Program-made: the position numbers and the translations under genes | Assembly: GCF_016097555.1 (NCBI RefSeq) | Contig: NC_054704.1 | Location: 94,948,204 to 95,012,203, forward strand | Length of the DNA: 64,000 nucleotides | From: Gigantopelta aegis | Taxonomy: Eukaryota; Mollusca; Gastropoda; Neomphalida; Peltospiridae | Direction of reading: 5' to 3' | Shown here: positions 34,601-41,800 of the stretch, in pieces | Layout: each line of letters opens with the position of its first letter | Numbering within the stretch: position 1 is the stretch's first letter | Notes under the pieces: generated by a model | Database searches by the model: none | Told to the model about the DNA's origin: nothing | Seen by the model: only the letters and a program-made list of their open reading frames with translations

Positions 34601-36310
34601 TGATCATGAACGAGCGGAAAGCCTGGTCATCGACAGTTGTCAAATTAACTGAAACGCAAAATAGTTACATTTGGAATGTCTTACATACAACAAGACAGGA
34701 ATACAGTGTAACTTGTGTTAATCAGTGCGATTAATGGCAGCATCAAAATGTGGTCTGTTAAGACAGATGTCTGCTTAATAGAGGAGGCAGACTGAGCAGG
34801 TTCGACTGTAGTTGATTAGTGACATCTCAGTGGAATGTTTATGCAGCGTGTTAAATATGTACATGTGTATCTCCGGGGAAGGGATTTAGCTCAGTTGGTA
34901 AAACATTAGTTTGAGGTGTTTGAGTCATAGGATCAAACCTCCTCAGTGAACCCTTTCTCTGACTGGTTCCCCACCCATCCAACCAGTGTCCCACAACTGG
35001 TATATCAAAGGTTGTGGTATACATGTGCTTTTCTATCTGACAAATTGCAGGGTTTCTAGATTATGGTAGCCCCACTCCCATGACTACTGATATTCAATGT
35101 TAGGCTAATAAATAACTACTGTTGCCATGCCCGATGGCTAATGAATTTTTTTTTGTCAAATGTTGCAGTTAAAGTCTACTGGGGTAATATGTAAATATGA
35201 ATATCCTGTCCCCCATCCCCATCCCCCCCAATGTGAGTGTTTTTAAGCTATATCTCTCTCTTTAGGTGGCATATCCGATTTTGACTATTATTTAGTAAAA
35301 TTGTATTAACTTAAAGTAAAGTTAGGGTTAGTGAATTTTTAATCCTGGCTAGCTAATTTTAAAAATAACTGATCCCATGGCTAGTTGATTTTATAAATAT
35401 TCTAGAAACCCTGCAAATTGCAAACAAAACATTCCTTGATCAATACTAATGGGGAAATGTAGCAAGTTTAGTCTGAAGACTGTGTTAGAGTTACCAAATG
35501 TTTGACATCCAGTAGCCATTGATTAACAAATCAATGTGCTCTAGTGGTGTCATTAAACAAAAGAAAACATCTCCAGTTGTGACACAAGGGGAAGGCTGTA
35601 GCTCAGTGATAGGACTGATCTCAGTGGACCGGGGGGGGGGGGGGGGGGGGGGGTGTCCCAGTGCCACACGCATGTACGTGATGCCATGTCTGAGATAATA
35701 CCAGTTACAAATAAAACAAATGGAATTTGCTTGATGTTACAAATGATGATGCCATCTGATGTGAGTCTGATGATACCCACTGATAGCAAAAATGTTCTAC
35801 TTTAACAGAAGTGTACTTATATTTGTACAATATATTTTATAATAATAAAATGTATTATAGTTACCTGATCACAACAGTGAAACCTGTTTAAACCAGATCA
35901 CACTGGGGACATAACATTCATTTGATTTAGACAGGAGCCAGTGTTTAGAGCGTCTTGATTCAGAATATTAAAAATTCAGGATCATGATACTAATCCTGTT
36001 TTGACAGGATTCTGGTTTGTTCAGGGTCCAGTTTAGACAGGTTTTACTCTAATAATAATATGTACCTATTAAAAAACAAAACAGTTAACAGTTACATACT
36101 TTTAACCTCTTCATTGGGCACATAGTCCTGCCTGGAGACGACAATTTTGAATGGTGACGGGATGACCTGAGGCTTGACGTTGTCAGGGACGTTGTCGGGC
36201 AGGAGGTCGAGACACTTACAGCAGCTGGTTGTGTCCTCCACCGGGTTGTACGACACTGCCAGCTGCACCACAGACAGCAGCACAGACACCAAGATCTGTG
36301 CCGGGATCAT
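16529..36310 (-). CDS. FRRS1: Ferric-chelate reductase 1-like protein (Reeler-DOMON-cytochrome b561), 15 coding exons
   Basis: Join of 15 minus-strand exons: 36310-36100, 34648-34491, 33506-33418, 32261-32156, 31562-31362, 29545-29444, 28451-28286, 26742-26620, 25951-25836, 24436-24350, 23917-23849, 23498-23399, 22510-22364, 21162-21092, 16621-16529. The total is 1839 nt, 612 aa plus TAA; every intron has GT/AG ends and the phases chain without a break. Domains in order: signal peptide (about 1-20), Reeler domain (about 30-165), DOMON domain (about 195-340, Cys198/204/211/216), then a b561 core with four probable haem histidines H385, H426, H462 and H498, and a hydrophobic C-terminal helix (about 590-611). 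By family knowledge this is an integral membrane, haem-dependent transmembrane electron carrier that reduces ferric iron; activity here is inferred. Length is close to that of vertebrate FRRS1. A paralogue (stromal cell-derived receptor 2 type) is the main alternative name. Confidence 0.95.
16668..18790. repeat. Satellite with 197-bp higher-order unit of ten ~20-bp monomers
   Basis: The monomer core is AAATCATATCTGTCATTATT with variable centre (ctgtcatt, ctatcact, ctgttatt, ctgttgtt, atgtcatt, ttgttgtt). Monomer order repeats every 197 bp: the ATCACTATTA variant (or its one-base variants) recurs at 16751, 16948, 17145, 17342, 17536, 17713, 17910 and 18107. Order decays after about 18300 and the array fades out by 18790. 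It lies in the FRRS1 last intron, starting about 50 bp from the last exon. Confidence 0.95.
19097..20675 (+). mobile_element. Tc1-type DNA transposon, nearly intact, in FRRS1 last intron
   Basis: It is bounded by 26-bp inverted repeats (TACTACTCAAAAGAATTTAA... at 19097-19122 and its complement at 20650-20675) in TA-rich flanks, as expected for TA target duplication. It contains one transposase frame of family length, and lies antisense to the host gene inside the 16622-21091 intron. Confidence 0.92.
19424..20482 (+). pseudogene. Tc1-type transposase with one in-frame stop
   Basis: Reading from 19424 (a second plausible start is M13 at 19460) the frame has 352 sense positions and is broken only by TAG at 20153-20155 (codon 244). 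An N-terminal helix-turn-helix (RGRAIAWLQDGNTQRNVALR) and a GRPRS linker are followed by the catalytic core: MFTDESRF (D165), GGGSVMVWGG, QDDNARPH (D255) and SPDLAPIEHAWDEL (E290), a DD34E triad. By family knowledge it performs cut-and-paste transposition into TA. The stop lies between the first and second catalytic Asp, so this copy is probably dead unless read through. Confidence 0.92.
21092..21162 (-). CDS. FRRS1: FRRS1 coding exon 14 (cytosolic charged loop)
   Basis: 71 nt, residues 559-582. It reads ERRKKYEMQRRENPKLHIPE then PEPA, a strongly basic then acidic-proline stretch. Acceptor TTACAG, donor GTAAGG. It is followed by the 4.47-kb last intron, which holds the satellite array and the Tc1 element. 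Confidence 0.9.
21852..22135 (-). mobile_element. SINE, tail A, with an unusual head (type D)
   Basis: Tail TTTGTTTAATGACACCACTA and body CAGCAAGGGATCTTTTATAT are type A. The head reads GGTGAAGGGATTTTATCCTT, CGACCC, and differs from heads A, B and C. FRRS1 intron 13. Confidence 0.75.
22364..22510 (-). CDS. FRRS1: FRRS1 coding exon 13 (b561 helix 5)
   Basis: 147 nt, residues 510-558 plus one base. It has a short loop with IGMDFGK, then the hydrophobic segment WWATWILVIWFIFHLVIEIS and the start of a basic cytosolic tail (HQCCTHKKNK). Acceptor TTTCAG, donor GTAGGT. Confidence 0.92.
22700..22930 (-). mobile_element. SINE, tail A, truncated head A
   Basis: GTTTTGATTAACAACACCAT, GGATGTCAAACATTTGATAA and AATAGCCCAATGGGCCACCA are recognisable; it stops after the B-box region. 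FRRS1 intron 12. Confidence 0.85.
23223..23272 (+). mobile_element. SINE head A fragment
   Basis: Only GGGCAGGATGTAGCCCAGTG + GTAAAGC and a few bases beyond. FRRS1 intron 12. Confidence 0.7.
23399..23498 (-). CDS. FRRS1: FRRS1 coding exon 12 (b561 helix 4)
   Basis: 100 nt, residues 477-509 plus one base. It reads PIIALIRPSEDHKCRPVFNW then FHWAFGTIANVLA. The 'P..ALIRP....R..FNW.H' motif is diagnostic of this b561 class; H498 is the fourth haem-ligand candidate. Donor GTAAGT. Confidence 0.95.
23849..23917 (-). CDS. FRRS1: FRRS1 coding exon 11 (b561 helix 3)
   Basis: 69 nt, residues 454-476, phase 0. It reads APDLPQKAHPILGIIIFVCI then LIN. 'AHPILG' carries H462, the third haem-ligand candidate. 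Acceptor TTCCAG, donor GTGAGT. Confidence 0.94.
24350..24436 (-). CDS. FRRS1: FRRS1 coding exon 10 (b561 helix 2)
   Basis: 87 nt, residues 425-453, phase 0. It reads GHFNLMAFCFLLVVIAFILI then FIEAGGYSN. H426 completes the 'WFxxH' motif begun in exon 9 and is the second haem-ligand candidate. Donor GTATGT. Confidence 0.94.
24875..25826. repeat. 23-bp minisatellite, about 40 copies, in FRRS1 intron 9
   Basis: The unit is TAAGACCACAAGCCAGGTGT + ATG, with length variants lacking 3 bases. It starts about 10 bp inside the intron from the exon 9 donor and fills about 0.95 kb. Confidence 0.95.
25836..25951 (-). CDS. FRRS1: FRRS1 coding exon 9 (first b561 transmembrane helix)
   Basis: 116 nt, residues 386-424. 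It reads CLMIMAWIFCASIGLLLTKY then YKPMWPNKRFYDTRYWFL, a hallmark of the FRRS1 b561 core: helix, 'KYYKPMW', then 'WF' leading to the second haem histidine. The donor GTGAGT abuts a 0.95-kb minisatellite that starts about 10 bp into the intron. Confidence 0.96.
26620..26742 (-). CDS. FRRS1: FRRS1 coding exon 8 (DOMON to b561 linker, first haem His)
   Basis: 123 nt, residues 345-385 plus one base. Acceptor TTTTAG, donor GTGAGT. It links DOMON to the membrane core (HRHGLEVRDFPLVSPGKISL) and ends LVKAH, where H385 is the expected first haem-b ligand. The split codon at the exon 8/9 junction makes residue 386 Ala, where I recall Gly as more usual in relatives. Confidence 0.93.
27175..28117 (-). 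mobile_element. SINE, tail B and head A, split by an insertion
   Basis: Tail and body are at 27175-27400, the head at 28038-28117 (GGGATCGATCCC, TTTACCACTGGGCTACATC), with the CAGGGCT element between. FRRS1 intron 7. Confidence 0.88.
27401..28037. mobile_element. DNA element with CAGGGCT termini splitting a SINE
   Basis: Termini CAGGGCTCGTGCTG and GGCTGAGCCCTG interrupt a SINE at its AGCCCAATGGGCTC site, leaving CAATG on both sides. The interior contains 'TTGGCTAAT' motifs at both ends and long A-runs. hAT-like by its ends; no coding capacity is seen. It lies in FRRS1 intron 7. Confidence 0.65.
28118..28237. repeat. 40-bp direct repeat, three copies
   Basis: The unit is CTGAAAATTGGGTGCCACAC... 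and ends AATTCAGTATA; it starts right after the SINE head at 28117. FRRS1 intron 7, ending about 50 bp from exon 7. Confidence 0.9.
28286..28451 (-). CDS. FRRS1: FRRS1 coding exon 7 (end of DOMON domain)
   Basis: 166 nt, residues 290-344 plus one base. Acceptor TTTCAG, donor GTGAGA. It contains GSYYSGRLRCRFLMDK and GNVWHLLMARGHAEQ, the 'G.i.C.F.r' and 'w.ll.A.G' strands that close the DOMON domain. Confidence 0.93.
28759..28854. repeat. Foldback hairpin in FRRS1 intron 6
   Basis: Arms GTACTGATTTTAC...GTCAGGATT (28759-28789) and AATCCTGAC...AAAATCAGTAC (28826-28854) pair with small mismatches. The loop contains CTCACTCGGG. Confidence 0.75.
29444..29545 (-). CDS. FRRS1: FRRS1 coding exon 6 (DOMON domain)
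   Basis: 102 nt, residues 256-289, phase 0. Acceptor TTTCAG, donor GTAAAA. It reads GDDMVMECVHSSEFDQ then VYLSRNIGLSNHRL, matching the 'mG.d.v.eC....v.v.....' portion of DOMON in this family. Confidence 0.92.
29957..30092. repeat. Foldback element in FRRS1 intron 5
   Basis: A perfect 23-bp stem (29976-29998 with 30039-30061; GTGATATCATAATTTATCAG + CAC) has outer arms that are also roughly complementary. The right arm continues CACTCGGAGAGTATATCCTC. Confidence 0.8.
30110..30505. mobile_element. Degenerate relative of the 43767 TTAA element
   Basis: It shares order and sequence with the 43767 copy: GGTGAAACAAGACTGTGA, AAATGCCCTTA, a 'CATTTGGTGGTATC' block, AATATGCCAGTGTG and the end CTGTCACTTTAA. 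It lies in FRRS1 intron 5. Confidence 0.7.
30888..31289. repeat. Diverged 60-bp direct repeat flanking a SINE
   Basis: CCCTGAAAATGAGGCAAATC... (30888-30946) and CCCTGAACATGAGGCAAATG... (31229-31289) continue in parallel through ACTTGGCAGCA and differ at several positions. Too long and diverged for a target duplication. FRRS1 intron 5. Confidence 0.8.
30945..31226 (-). mobile_element. SINE, tail B and head A
   Basis: Tail AATGTTTATTTAATAACACA and body CCCACTGTCGCCACTTCATG are B; head GGGATCGATCCCACACCGAC and TACCATTGGGCTACATCC are A. A stretch of body between CATACCATAG and CTCAATGG is lost. FRRS1 intron 5. Confidence 0.88.
31362..31562 (-). CDS. FRRS1: FRRS1 coding exon 5 (DOMON domain, first half)
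   Basis: 201 nt, residues 189-255, phase 0 at both ends. It contains CGKTKGCYREPEGC, CEYIVTWQDLG, RWEIGGMTDGADDRYIAVGL and SNDTYM. The 'C..KGC...P..C....C' cluster followed by 'YIAVGLS.D..M' is the DOMON signature of FRRS1/SDR2 proteins; the final Met is a candidate haem ligand. Confidence 0.95.
31830..32012 (-). mobile_element. SINE tail A fragment, degraded
   Basis: CAGCTATTGGATGTCAAATT, AGAGAGGAAACATGCTACAT and CATACCACAGCCTTTGATAA are visible. FRRS1 intron 4. Confidence 0.7.
32156..32261 (-). CDS. FRRS1: FRRS1 coding exon 4 (end of Reeler, linker)
   Basis: 106 nt, residues 153-188. The acceptor follows a 12-base T run (TTTGCAG). The donor GTTTGT is weaker than the others. It reads RATFIVDDDTFW and ends in a proline-rich linker (TPMPMPK) before the DOMON domain. 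Confidence 0.9.
32767..33213 (-). mobile_element. Heavily deleted derivative of the 37153-38645 Tc1 element
   Basis: Blocks nearly identical to the full copy appear in the same order but with ten or so internal stretches missing. For example, 32769-32806 matches the segment at 37447, and 'GACGTCTGGCACGAATTCCT' near 33031 matches 38005. The terminal inverted repeats are absent. It lies in FRRS1 intron 3. Confidence 0.85.
33418..33506 (-). CDS. FRRS1: FRRS1 coding exon 3 (Reeler domain)
   Basis: 89 nt, residues 124-152 plus two bases. Acceptor TTGTAG, donor GTAAGA. It begins HALRSVDQSPK and contains LVWTSPRFLGHVQF, the typical Reeler 'H..., W.sP..g.G.v.F' strand pattern. Confidence 0.93.
34014..34346. 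mobile_element. Dispersed repeat related to 16130-16365
   Basis: It starts CAGGGGTTGATCTATGATTT, contains AAAGGGACGGCCCACAAAAT, and ends TGGATCCACCAATG after a G-rich run, in the same order as the 16130 copy. It lies in FRRS1 intron 2. A degraded SINE tail piece (ACAACACCACTAGAGAACAT) sits within it. Confidence 0.5.
34491..34648 (-). CDS. FRRS1: FRRS1 coding exon 2 (Reeler domain)
   Basis: 158 nt, residues 71-123. Acceptor TTTCAG, donor GTAAGT. It reads INLTTVDDQAFRSFMIIAWS then VAVGHFTAVDG and DCLSENG. This is the Reeler pattern of a 'GxF' turn followed by a conserved cysteine. Confidence 0.93.
34870..35572 (+). mobile_element. SINE, head C and tail A, split by a MITE
   Basis: The head GGGATTTAGCTCAGTTGGTA + AAAC with B box GGATCAAACCTCC differs from heads A and B. 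After the MITE (35049-35414) the tail ACCAAATGTTTGACATCCAG...CATTAAACAAAAGAAAAC resumes. FRRS1 intron 1. Confidence 0.85.
35049..35414. mobile_element. hAT-like MITE, 'CAGGGCTTCTAGA' family, copy 2
   Basis: Termini CAGGGTTTCTAGAT and TATTCTAGAAACCCTG; target duplication CAAATTG on both sides. It is inverted relative to copies 1 and 3 and inserted inside a SINE (34870-35570) in FRRS1 intron 1. A C-rich run sits near its middle. Confidence 0.8.
35630..35653. repeat. Poly-G tract in FRRS1 intron 1
   Basis: About 23 G preceded by GACC. Confidence 0.9.
35874..36050. mobile_element. MITE with ACAGTGAAACCTGTTT termini, copy 2
   Basis: The left end CAGTGAAACCTGTTTAAACC and right end GTCCAGTTTAGACAGGTTTT match the family at 43249. 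The outer few bases of the right end are degraded. It lies in FRRS1 intron 1. Confidence 0.7.
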
Positions 36311-36340
36311 CGTCGACGTCTACTGGTTTTCTAAACAAGT
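36100..36340 (-). CDS. FRRS1: FRRS1 exon with start codon (coding 36310-36100)
   Basis: Coding starts at ATG 36310-36308 (MIPAQILVSVLLSVVQLAVS, a clear signal peptide) and covers residues 1-70 plus one base, with donor GTATGT at 36099. A pyrimidine-rich acceptor ending CAG lies just upstream at 36343-36341, so this exon probably begins at 36340 with 30 nt of 5'UTR and at least one further 5' exon exists. The CxC-rich stretch after the signal, then SPFKIVVS and YVPNEEV, opens the Reeler domain. The acceptor and start codon are repeated four more times upstream (36378-36711). Confidence 0.93.
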
Positions 36341-36711
36341 CTGTAAAGTAAAGAATATCCATGTTAGATATATAGAGGATCTGTGCCGGGATCATCGTCG
36401 GTGTCTACTGGCTTTCTAAACAATTCTGTAAAGTAAAGAAATATCCATGTTAGATATATAGAGGATCTGTGCCAGGATCATCGTCGACGTAACAAGTCTG
36501 TAAAGTAAAGAAATATCCATGTTAGATAGATAGAGGATCTGTGCCAGGATCATCGTCGATGTCTACTGGCTTTCTAAACAAGTCTGTAAAGTAAAGAAAT
36601 ATCCATGTTAGATATATAGAGGATCCGTGCCAGGATCATCGTCGACGTCTACTGGCTTTCTAAACAAGTCTGTAAAGTAAAGAAATATCCATGTTAGAGG
36701 GATAGAGGATT
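36293..36711. repeat. 85-86 bp tandem array copying the FRRS1 start-codon region
   Basis: Five copies of GATCTGTGCCGGGATCATCG... start at 36293, 36378, 36464, 36536 and 36622; the 36464 unit is 14 bp shorter. Each carries, on the minus strand, a pyrimidine-rich CAG acceptor, part of the 5'UTR, ATG and the first codons of the signal peptide. Confidence 0.93.
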
Positions 36712-36763
36712 CATCACTAGTGTTTTTAATAAGGAAAATATCTTGTGTAAATTGGTATTTGTT

Positions 36764-37016
36764 GGGGTGGGATATAGCCCAGTGGTAAAGTGCTCGTCTG
36801 ATGTGCCATCAGTTGGCCCATTGGGCTATTTCTTGTTTCAGCCAGTGCACCACGACTGGTATATCAAAGGACATGGGATCTGCTATCCTGTCTGTGGAAT
36901 GGTGAATATAAAAGATCCCTTGCTACTAATGGCAAAATGTAGCGGCATTCCTCTCTAAGATTATGTTTGACACCATTAATAAATCAATGTGCTCTAGTGT
37001 TGTTAAACAAAAGAAA
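36764..37016 (+). mobile_element. SINE, head A and tail A
   Basis: GGGATATAGCCCAGTGGTAA, body GATCCCTTGCTACTAATGGC and tail AATAAATCAATGTGCTCTAG. Part of the B box is deleted. Confidence 0.88.
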
Positions 37017-37152
37017 ATTGACCTTTTGGGGGGGTATTTGTCGAGGCTCTGCCCAGACAAATACTGATTAACTAGACACTGTTGATAATTTACATATTAT
37101 AAAACATGAGTCGCAAATTCTATTTATCCTACAACACTTCTAAATTAACATA

Positions 37153-38645
37153 TACTCTTCAAAAGAAGAAACGCAAAACCACATTGTAGTAACATTTGGA
37201 GAATTGATTTAATTATTGAATGGTGAGTCCGATAATTACCAAATGTTGCAGGATTGTTCACAATTCACTCTAGTCCATTGTGAGTAAGTGATAGGACACA
37301 CCACCAAGGTCAAGGTCATTTGGAGTCAATACCGGGTGTGGCCTCCGTGTGTGTTGACAACTGCCTGGCACCGCCTGCCCATTAAAGCAACCAGAGTACG
37401 GATGACGTCCCGGGGGATGGTGGCCCACTCGGCCTGCAAGGCTGCTGCCAGCTCGGGCAGGGTCTGGGGCTGTGGTTGTCGCTGTCGGAGGCGTCGGTCC
37501 AACTCGTCCCATAGATGCTCAATTGGGTTCAAATCCGGTGATATCGATGGCCAAGGAAGGACATTAATGTTGTTGTTCTGTAGGAAAGCCGTTGTGAGAC
37601 GTGCTGTGTGAGGCCTGGCGTTGTCATGTTGGAACATTGCGTTGGCGTTGGCCATAACTGGAACGATGTGTGGCCGGAGGATCTGGTCAATGTAGCCCTG
37701 TGCATTCAGGTTGCCCTGCATGTGGACCAGGTCAGTTCAGTTAATCGGTAGTGTGTGAGATGGCTGCCCACACCATGACACTACCCCCGCCGAATCTGTC
37801 CACTTCCTGCACGCAGTTTGCCGCATAACGTTCACCACGACGCCTATACACGCGACATCTTCCATCATGACGTCGGAGCAGAAATCGGGACTCGTCACTG
37901 AACCACACCTGTCTCCATCGCAGTTGAGGCCATTGTCGATGAATCTGGCACCACTACAGTCGGAGTCGACAGTGTTGTGGTGTTAAGATGACACCTCGAA
38001 CTGGACGTCTGGCACGAATTCCTACCTCACGTAGGCGGTTCCGTACGGTCTGGTCGGATATCCTGCGCAAACCTGGTATTGCTGCGGCTGTGGAGGTGGC
38101 AGTAGTCAATCGTTCCCGAAGGTGGCGTACCCGGATGTAGCGGTCCTGCCCGGGGGTAGTGACCCGTGGTCGACCGGATCTAGGGAGGTCACGTGTTGAT
38201 CCATGTTGCTGGTAACGGTCCCACAGTCTGGAGATGGTGCTTGGGGACACATGGAATGCCGTTCTGGATTCGCCTGCGTCTAGTCGGCCGATGGCATTGT
38301 TTCTCTGCGGTTCACTGAGATGTGGCATGTCCTGGATTGTCAACTGTCGGCCAGATACAGAGTCCAGGCAAGCGAACACCCTGCACTTTTATACTGTTGG
38401 TGTTCATGTTGCACGTGCAGACAACGCACGTGCAGTGATGACATGGTTTGCACGTGGCTGCGTTTTTGCGAATATTCACATTTTGGAACTTTATTGTACA
38501 GTAGCTGCGTTTTATCGAATGTAACCGTGGGAATGTTGTTGGGACATGCAATGACCTTATATTCACAAAGCATGAACCGGTAGGAAACATAAAATCGGAG
38601 TTATAACCCATTTGTACCCTTTTGCGTTTCTTTTTTTGAAGAGTA
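37153..38645 (-). mobile_element. Second Tc1-type transposon family, decayed copy
   Basis: Terminal repeats TACTCTTCAAAAGAAGAAAC (37153) and the complement ending at 38645 lie in TA duplications (ACATA/TATGT flanks). It contains a minus-strand transposase remnant and lies about 840 bp upstream of the FRRS1 start codon. Confidence 0.92.
37326..38379 (-). pseudogene. Broken Tc1-type transposase
   Basis: The N-terminal part has a helix-turn-helix and GRPR hook (PSTISRLWDRYQQHG, DLPRSGRPRVTT). The central part has FSDESRF and GGGSVMVWAA; the C-terminal part has QHDNARPHTA and SPDLNPIEHLWDEL. An in-frame TAG at 37956-37954 and a frameshift near 37735 (plus a TAA just before it) break the gene between its three parts, so no active protein can be made. 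Confidence 0.9.
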
Positions 38646-39629
38646 TATGTATCCTACAACACTACTAAAATAACATTTTATTGGTAATATGATGTTATCA
38701 CTATTAGCACAAATGTAGTTTGATGCCATGCACTTTAACTAAATCACATCAAAACATTGTGCTCAGGTACGGTACATGTTTTGGCTTGTAAACAAATGAC
38801 CCATTGACAGCAAAAAAAATATTAACCAGGTTAAAAATGCTAAATATCAATGGGTTTATGACACAAATATTATGGGTAAGTTATAGCACAAATACAAAGT
38901 ACAAAACTGAAAAGAAAGTAACATTTGCACACTGTTGCTGATTTTTGTAAGGACATGGCTAATTCACTTATCTATTGTAATGTGTTTCTATTTATTTTAT
39001 TAGTTCCTTTCTTGATTTCCGTGCTTCTATCAAAGACATTGACCTGGACACACACAACTCTCTGTTAGGGTTGGATGTCCAGGACAGTGGTTAGTGGTTA
39101 ATTATTAGTTGTTAGTTGTTAGTGAAGTCAGTTTTATGGCCTTACACCTTTCCATTAATATACTTTTAGGTAATTTCCATATTTATCTCAGATTAAGATA
39201 CAAAGCATGCTGTCCTGAGCACACCATATTGAACAGATTGTGCAATGTCTCAAAAAGCAGTTAATCGGTAAGTACTCGGTAAACTGGTTTGATCCCAAAA
39301 TTAGCTTTCTGAGAGGCAACTACATCACAAGTAATACACTATGTCAGTATATATCTATAATCAATGTACATGTAACTACCTGTAGATAGGTAAATGTTAA
39401 TTTACAAGGTGATTGTAATATAATCTTAATGTAATGATGTTATTTCTTGTATTTAGAAATATTTTAAAATATTTTCATCATGAATTGTTTGTTTAACCTC
39501 AGCTGGCTGACGTCTGACAAGAAACATGTGTCTGTTATTGTTAACCAGATGGCAAATGTACACATGCAGAAGTATCCCCTCTCTCCTTTCTTCCACAGAT
39601 TGTTCTTTGAACCATATAAACAGGAAACA

Positions 39630-39755
39630 AGAATCTTTCCACTGGCAAACCTTCAAATAGGCATGGCAGTTAACCCTTTGTTACAACTAACATCTCTCCA
39701 CTGGCACACAAATAGGCATGGCAGTTAACCCTTTGTTACAACTATACAATTTAAA
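39630..39755. repeat. 55-60 bp direct duplication
   Basis: CCACTGGCA...CAAATAGGCATGGCAGTTAA then CCCTTTGTTACAACTA occurs twice. Confidence 0.85.
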
Positions 39756-39779
39756 ATACCATGATTCATACGTTAACAT

Positions 39780-39802
39780 TTTTTTTTTTTTTTTTTTTTT
39801 TT
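39780..39802. repeat. Poly-T tract
   Basis: About 23 T. Confidence 0.9.
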
Positions 39803-40316
39803 ACTCAGTTACAACTTACTATCTTTTGCCTTAGTATGGCAGCAGTGTGCTTAATATGGGGTGGGTCCCACATAAATTAACATTAGAATACACATACATG
39901 TAGGTAAATACATATGCAGAGATAGGATAGTCAAATTTTTCCTGTTATATATGAAATGAGCAACATACACTCCCACTTTCTTTGATTTATTTTATCAATG
40001 AGGTGCTGTACTATTTAGATGTTTGATGTACACCTTGAACAAAAGGTTGCATATAGCCCCATATTACCATTGTTGTCTATGAGATCCAGTTTGCTGGTTC
40101 ATGCTTATACTAAACAAAGATCTCATTTTTGCCATAGTACAAAACAAATATTGTCATTTTGTATATTATTTCACACCTCTATCACGTTAAAAATGTACAG
40201 AACAAAGGATTTCATTCTGCCATTAACAAATAAAGGAATCAAAATTGTTTCTGCCTTTGTCTAATAATAACATTCATATGTGAAAAGGGTCAAGTCTGCA
40301 ACTGTCGTTATATTAA

Positions 40317-40857
40317 AGGTAGACTAAACTCCAACAAGAGCCTTATGTGTTGGAAAGATGCATACCCGGACCACCAAGACATACTGACACTTTAACAAAT
40401 GAAAAACGCGTAATTTTAGAATTAATAAAAAACTGTGATTATTCCTGCTAACTGGGGGCAGCCATTTTGTTTTGTTTTTGTGACGTCCGGTGGTATAGCT
40501 TGGGGCGAAGTGACGTCAGCTCAGGTCCAACTTCTCTATTATGCACAGTGTAAACAAATGCTCTAATTTACGACAAGGCGCTTCACTTTCATCAACCTGA
40601 CTTGTAAAACAACATAAATGACTTGATAGTATAATAAACTATTTAACTAAATATATTTCAATTTGCATCAATATAACGAAATGCAGTTATATATATATCT
40701 TCTTTTTTTTTAATCCATAAAAAAAGAGCATATTATTAGGCCTATTGGTAAAATACGTTCGAGCAAAAACGACCACTCACGATACCCAAGTGATACTTTT
40801 CTTTTCTCTGGGACTACGTAATTGGTCAGCTTTGTGATTTTAGATGGGAAAGTCTAC
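40317..40857. mobile_element. Possible second TTAA-flanked element
   Basis: TTAA at 40313-40316 and at 40858-40861 bracket 541 bp with ends AGGTAGACT and AGTCTACT (imperfect inverted repeat). The interior is unlike the flanks, with CpG-containing motifs GTGACGTCCGG and AGTGACGTCAGC. No coding frame. Confidence 0.5.
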
Positions 40858-40861
40858 TTAA

Positions 40862-41517
40862 TCACGGGTTTTACAGAATTACTTACAGTAATAAAGCTGG
40901 TAATTAAAGTCCATTACGATTTGAGGTTATCACATAATACCCTGTGATCTTCATAAAAGAGGCACGTCTTTTTAGTTTGTCTAGACACAGTGTCTAGGGA
41001 CCGTCTAAGTATACACCTGCCAATCAAGAACCACAGGTACAGGCCACGGAAAGAAAAACCAATTAAGCAAGAAAACACTCCGACTATTATTTCAGTACGT
41101 GGGTTAATTTATATACAAAATATAATAGTTATTTCAACACTTTGACAATGGTGTTTATTTTGTATTGAAAAATAAACCACATATTGTCATATACACGTTG
41201 CTGTGCTTCTGGGATGAATATTATTACAGAACATTGCGATGCATCTGCAAAAATCAGGTATGTTTTGTTTCTTCAGTTCGAAGACTAATTCCTGACGTGA
41301 CACGTTATGTATTACGTAACCACCAGCTCGCCAGAGGGCGTATTCACTGGGATGGTACAAAATGGCTGCACCCGTTATATATAATAGCCATCACATTTAA
41401 CCGTTTTATTAATTAACTATATGAGTATACTTGTTGATACTAAGCAATAATGTGCATTATGTATCGTTGAATATGCACACCAGTCCAAAAGCCTTGCTTT
41501 AGCATTCCTTTCATATT
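40862..41517. other. Intergenic, no gene seen
   Basis: Contains a small CpG-bearing patch (TCGCCAGAGGGCGTATTCAC near 41329). No reading frame of note. Confidence 0.4.
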
Positions 41518-41800
41518 GGCGGGATGTAGCCCAGTGGTAAAATGACTGCGGTCGGTTTGAGATCGATCCCTATTGGTGAGCCCTTTAGGCTATTTTCCAT
41601 TCCAACCAGTGCACCACAATTGGTATAGCAAAGGCTATGGTATGTGCTATCCTGTCTGTAGGCAAGTACATATAAAAGATCTCTTTTTAGTGGAAAAATG
41701 TTGCAGATTTCCTTTAAGACTACTTTTCAAAAATAACATCCAATAACCGATGATTAATAAATCAATGTGCTCCAGTGGTGTTGTTAAGCAACCCCCCACC
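41518..41800 (+). mobile_element. SINE, head A and tail A
   Basis: GGCGGGATGTAGCCCAGTGG, GAGATCGATCCC, and the tail CCGATGATTAATAAATCAAT ending in GTTGTTAAGCAACC. Confidence 0.88.

Larger units (their letters stand above)
38646..40312. other. Intergenic, possible FRRS1 upstream exon region
   Basis: No gene recognised. An untranslated FRRS1 5' exon must lie somewhere right of 36343 and could be here; I cannot place it from sequence alone. Confidence 0.4.

Noticed and set aside
36378..36711. Extra FRRS1 first exons
   Set aside because: The upstream copies stop soon after the ATG or lack the rest of the signal peptide; treated as a tandem repeat, not as coding exons.
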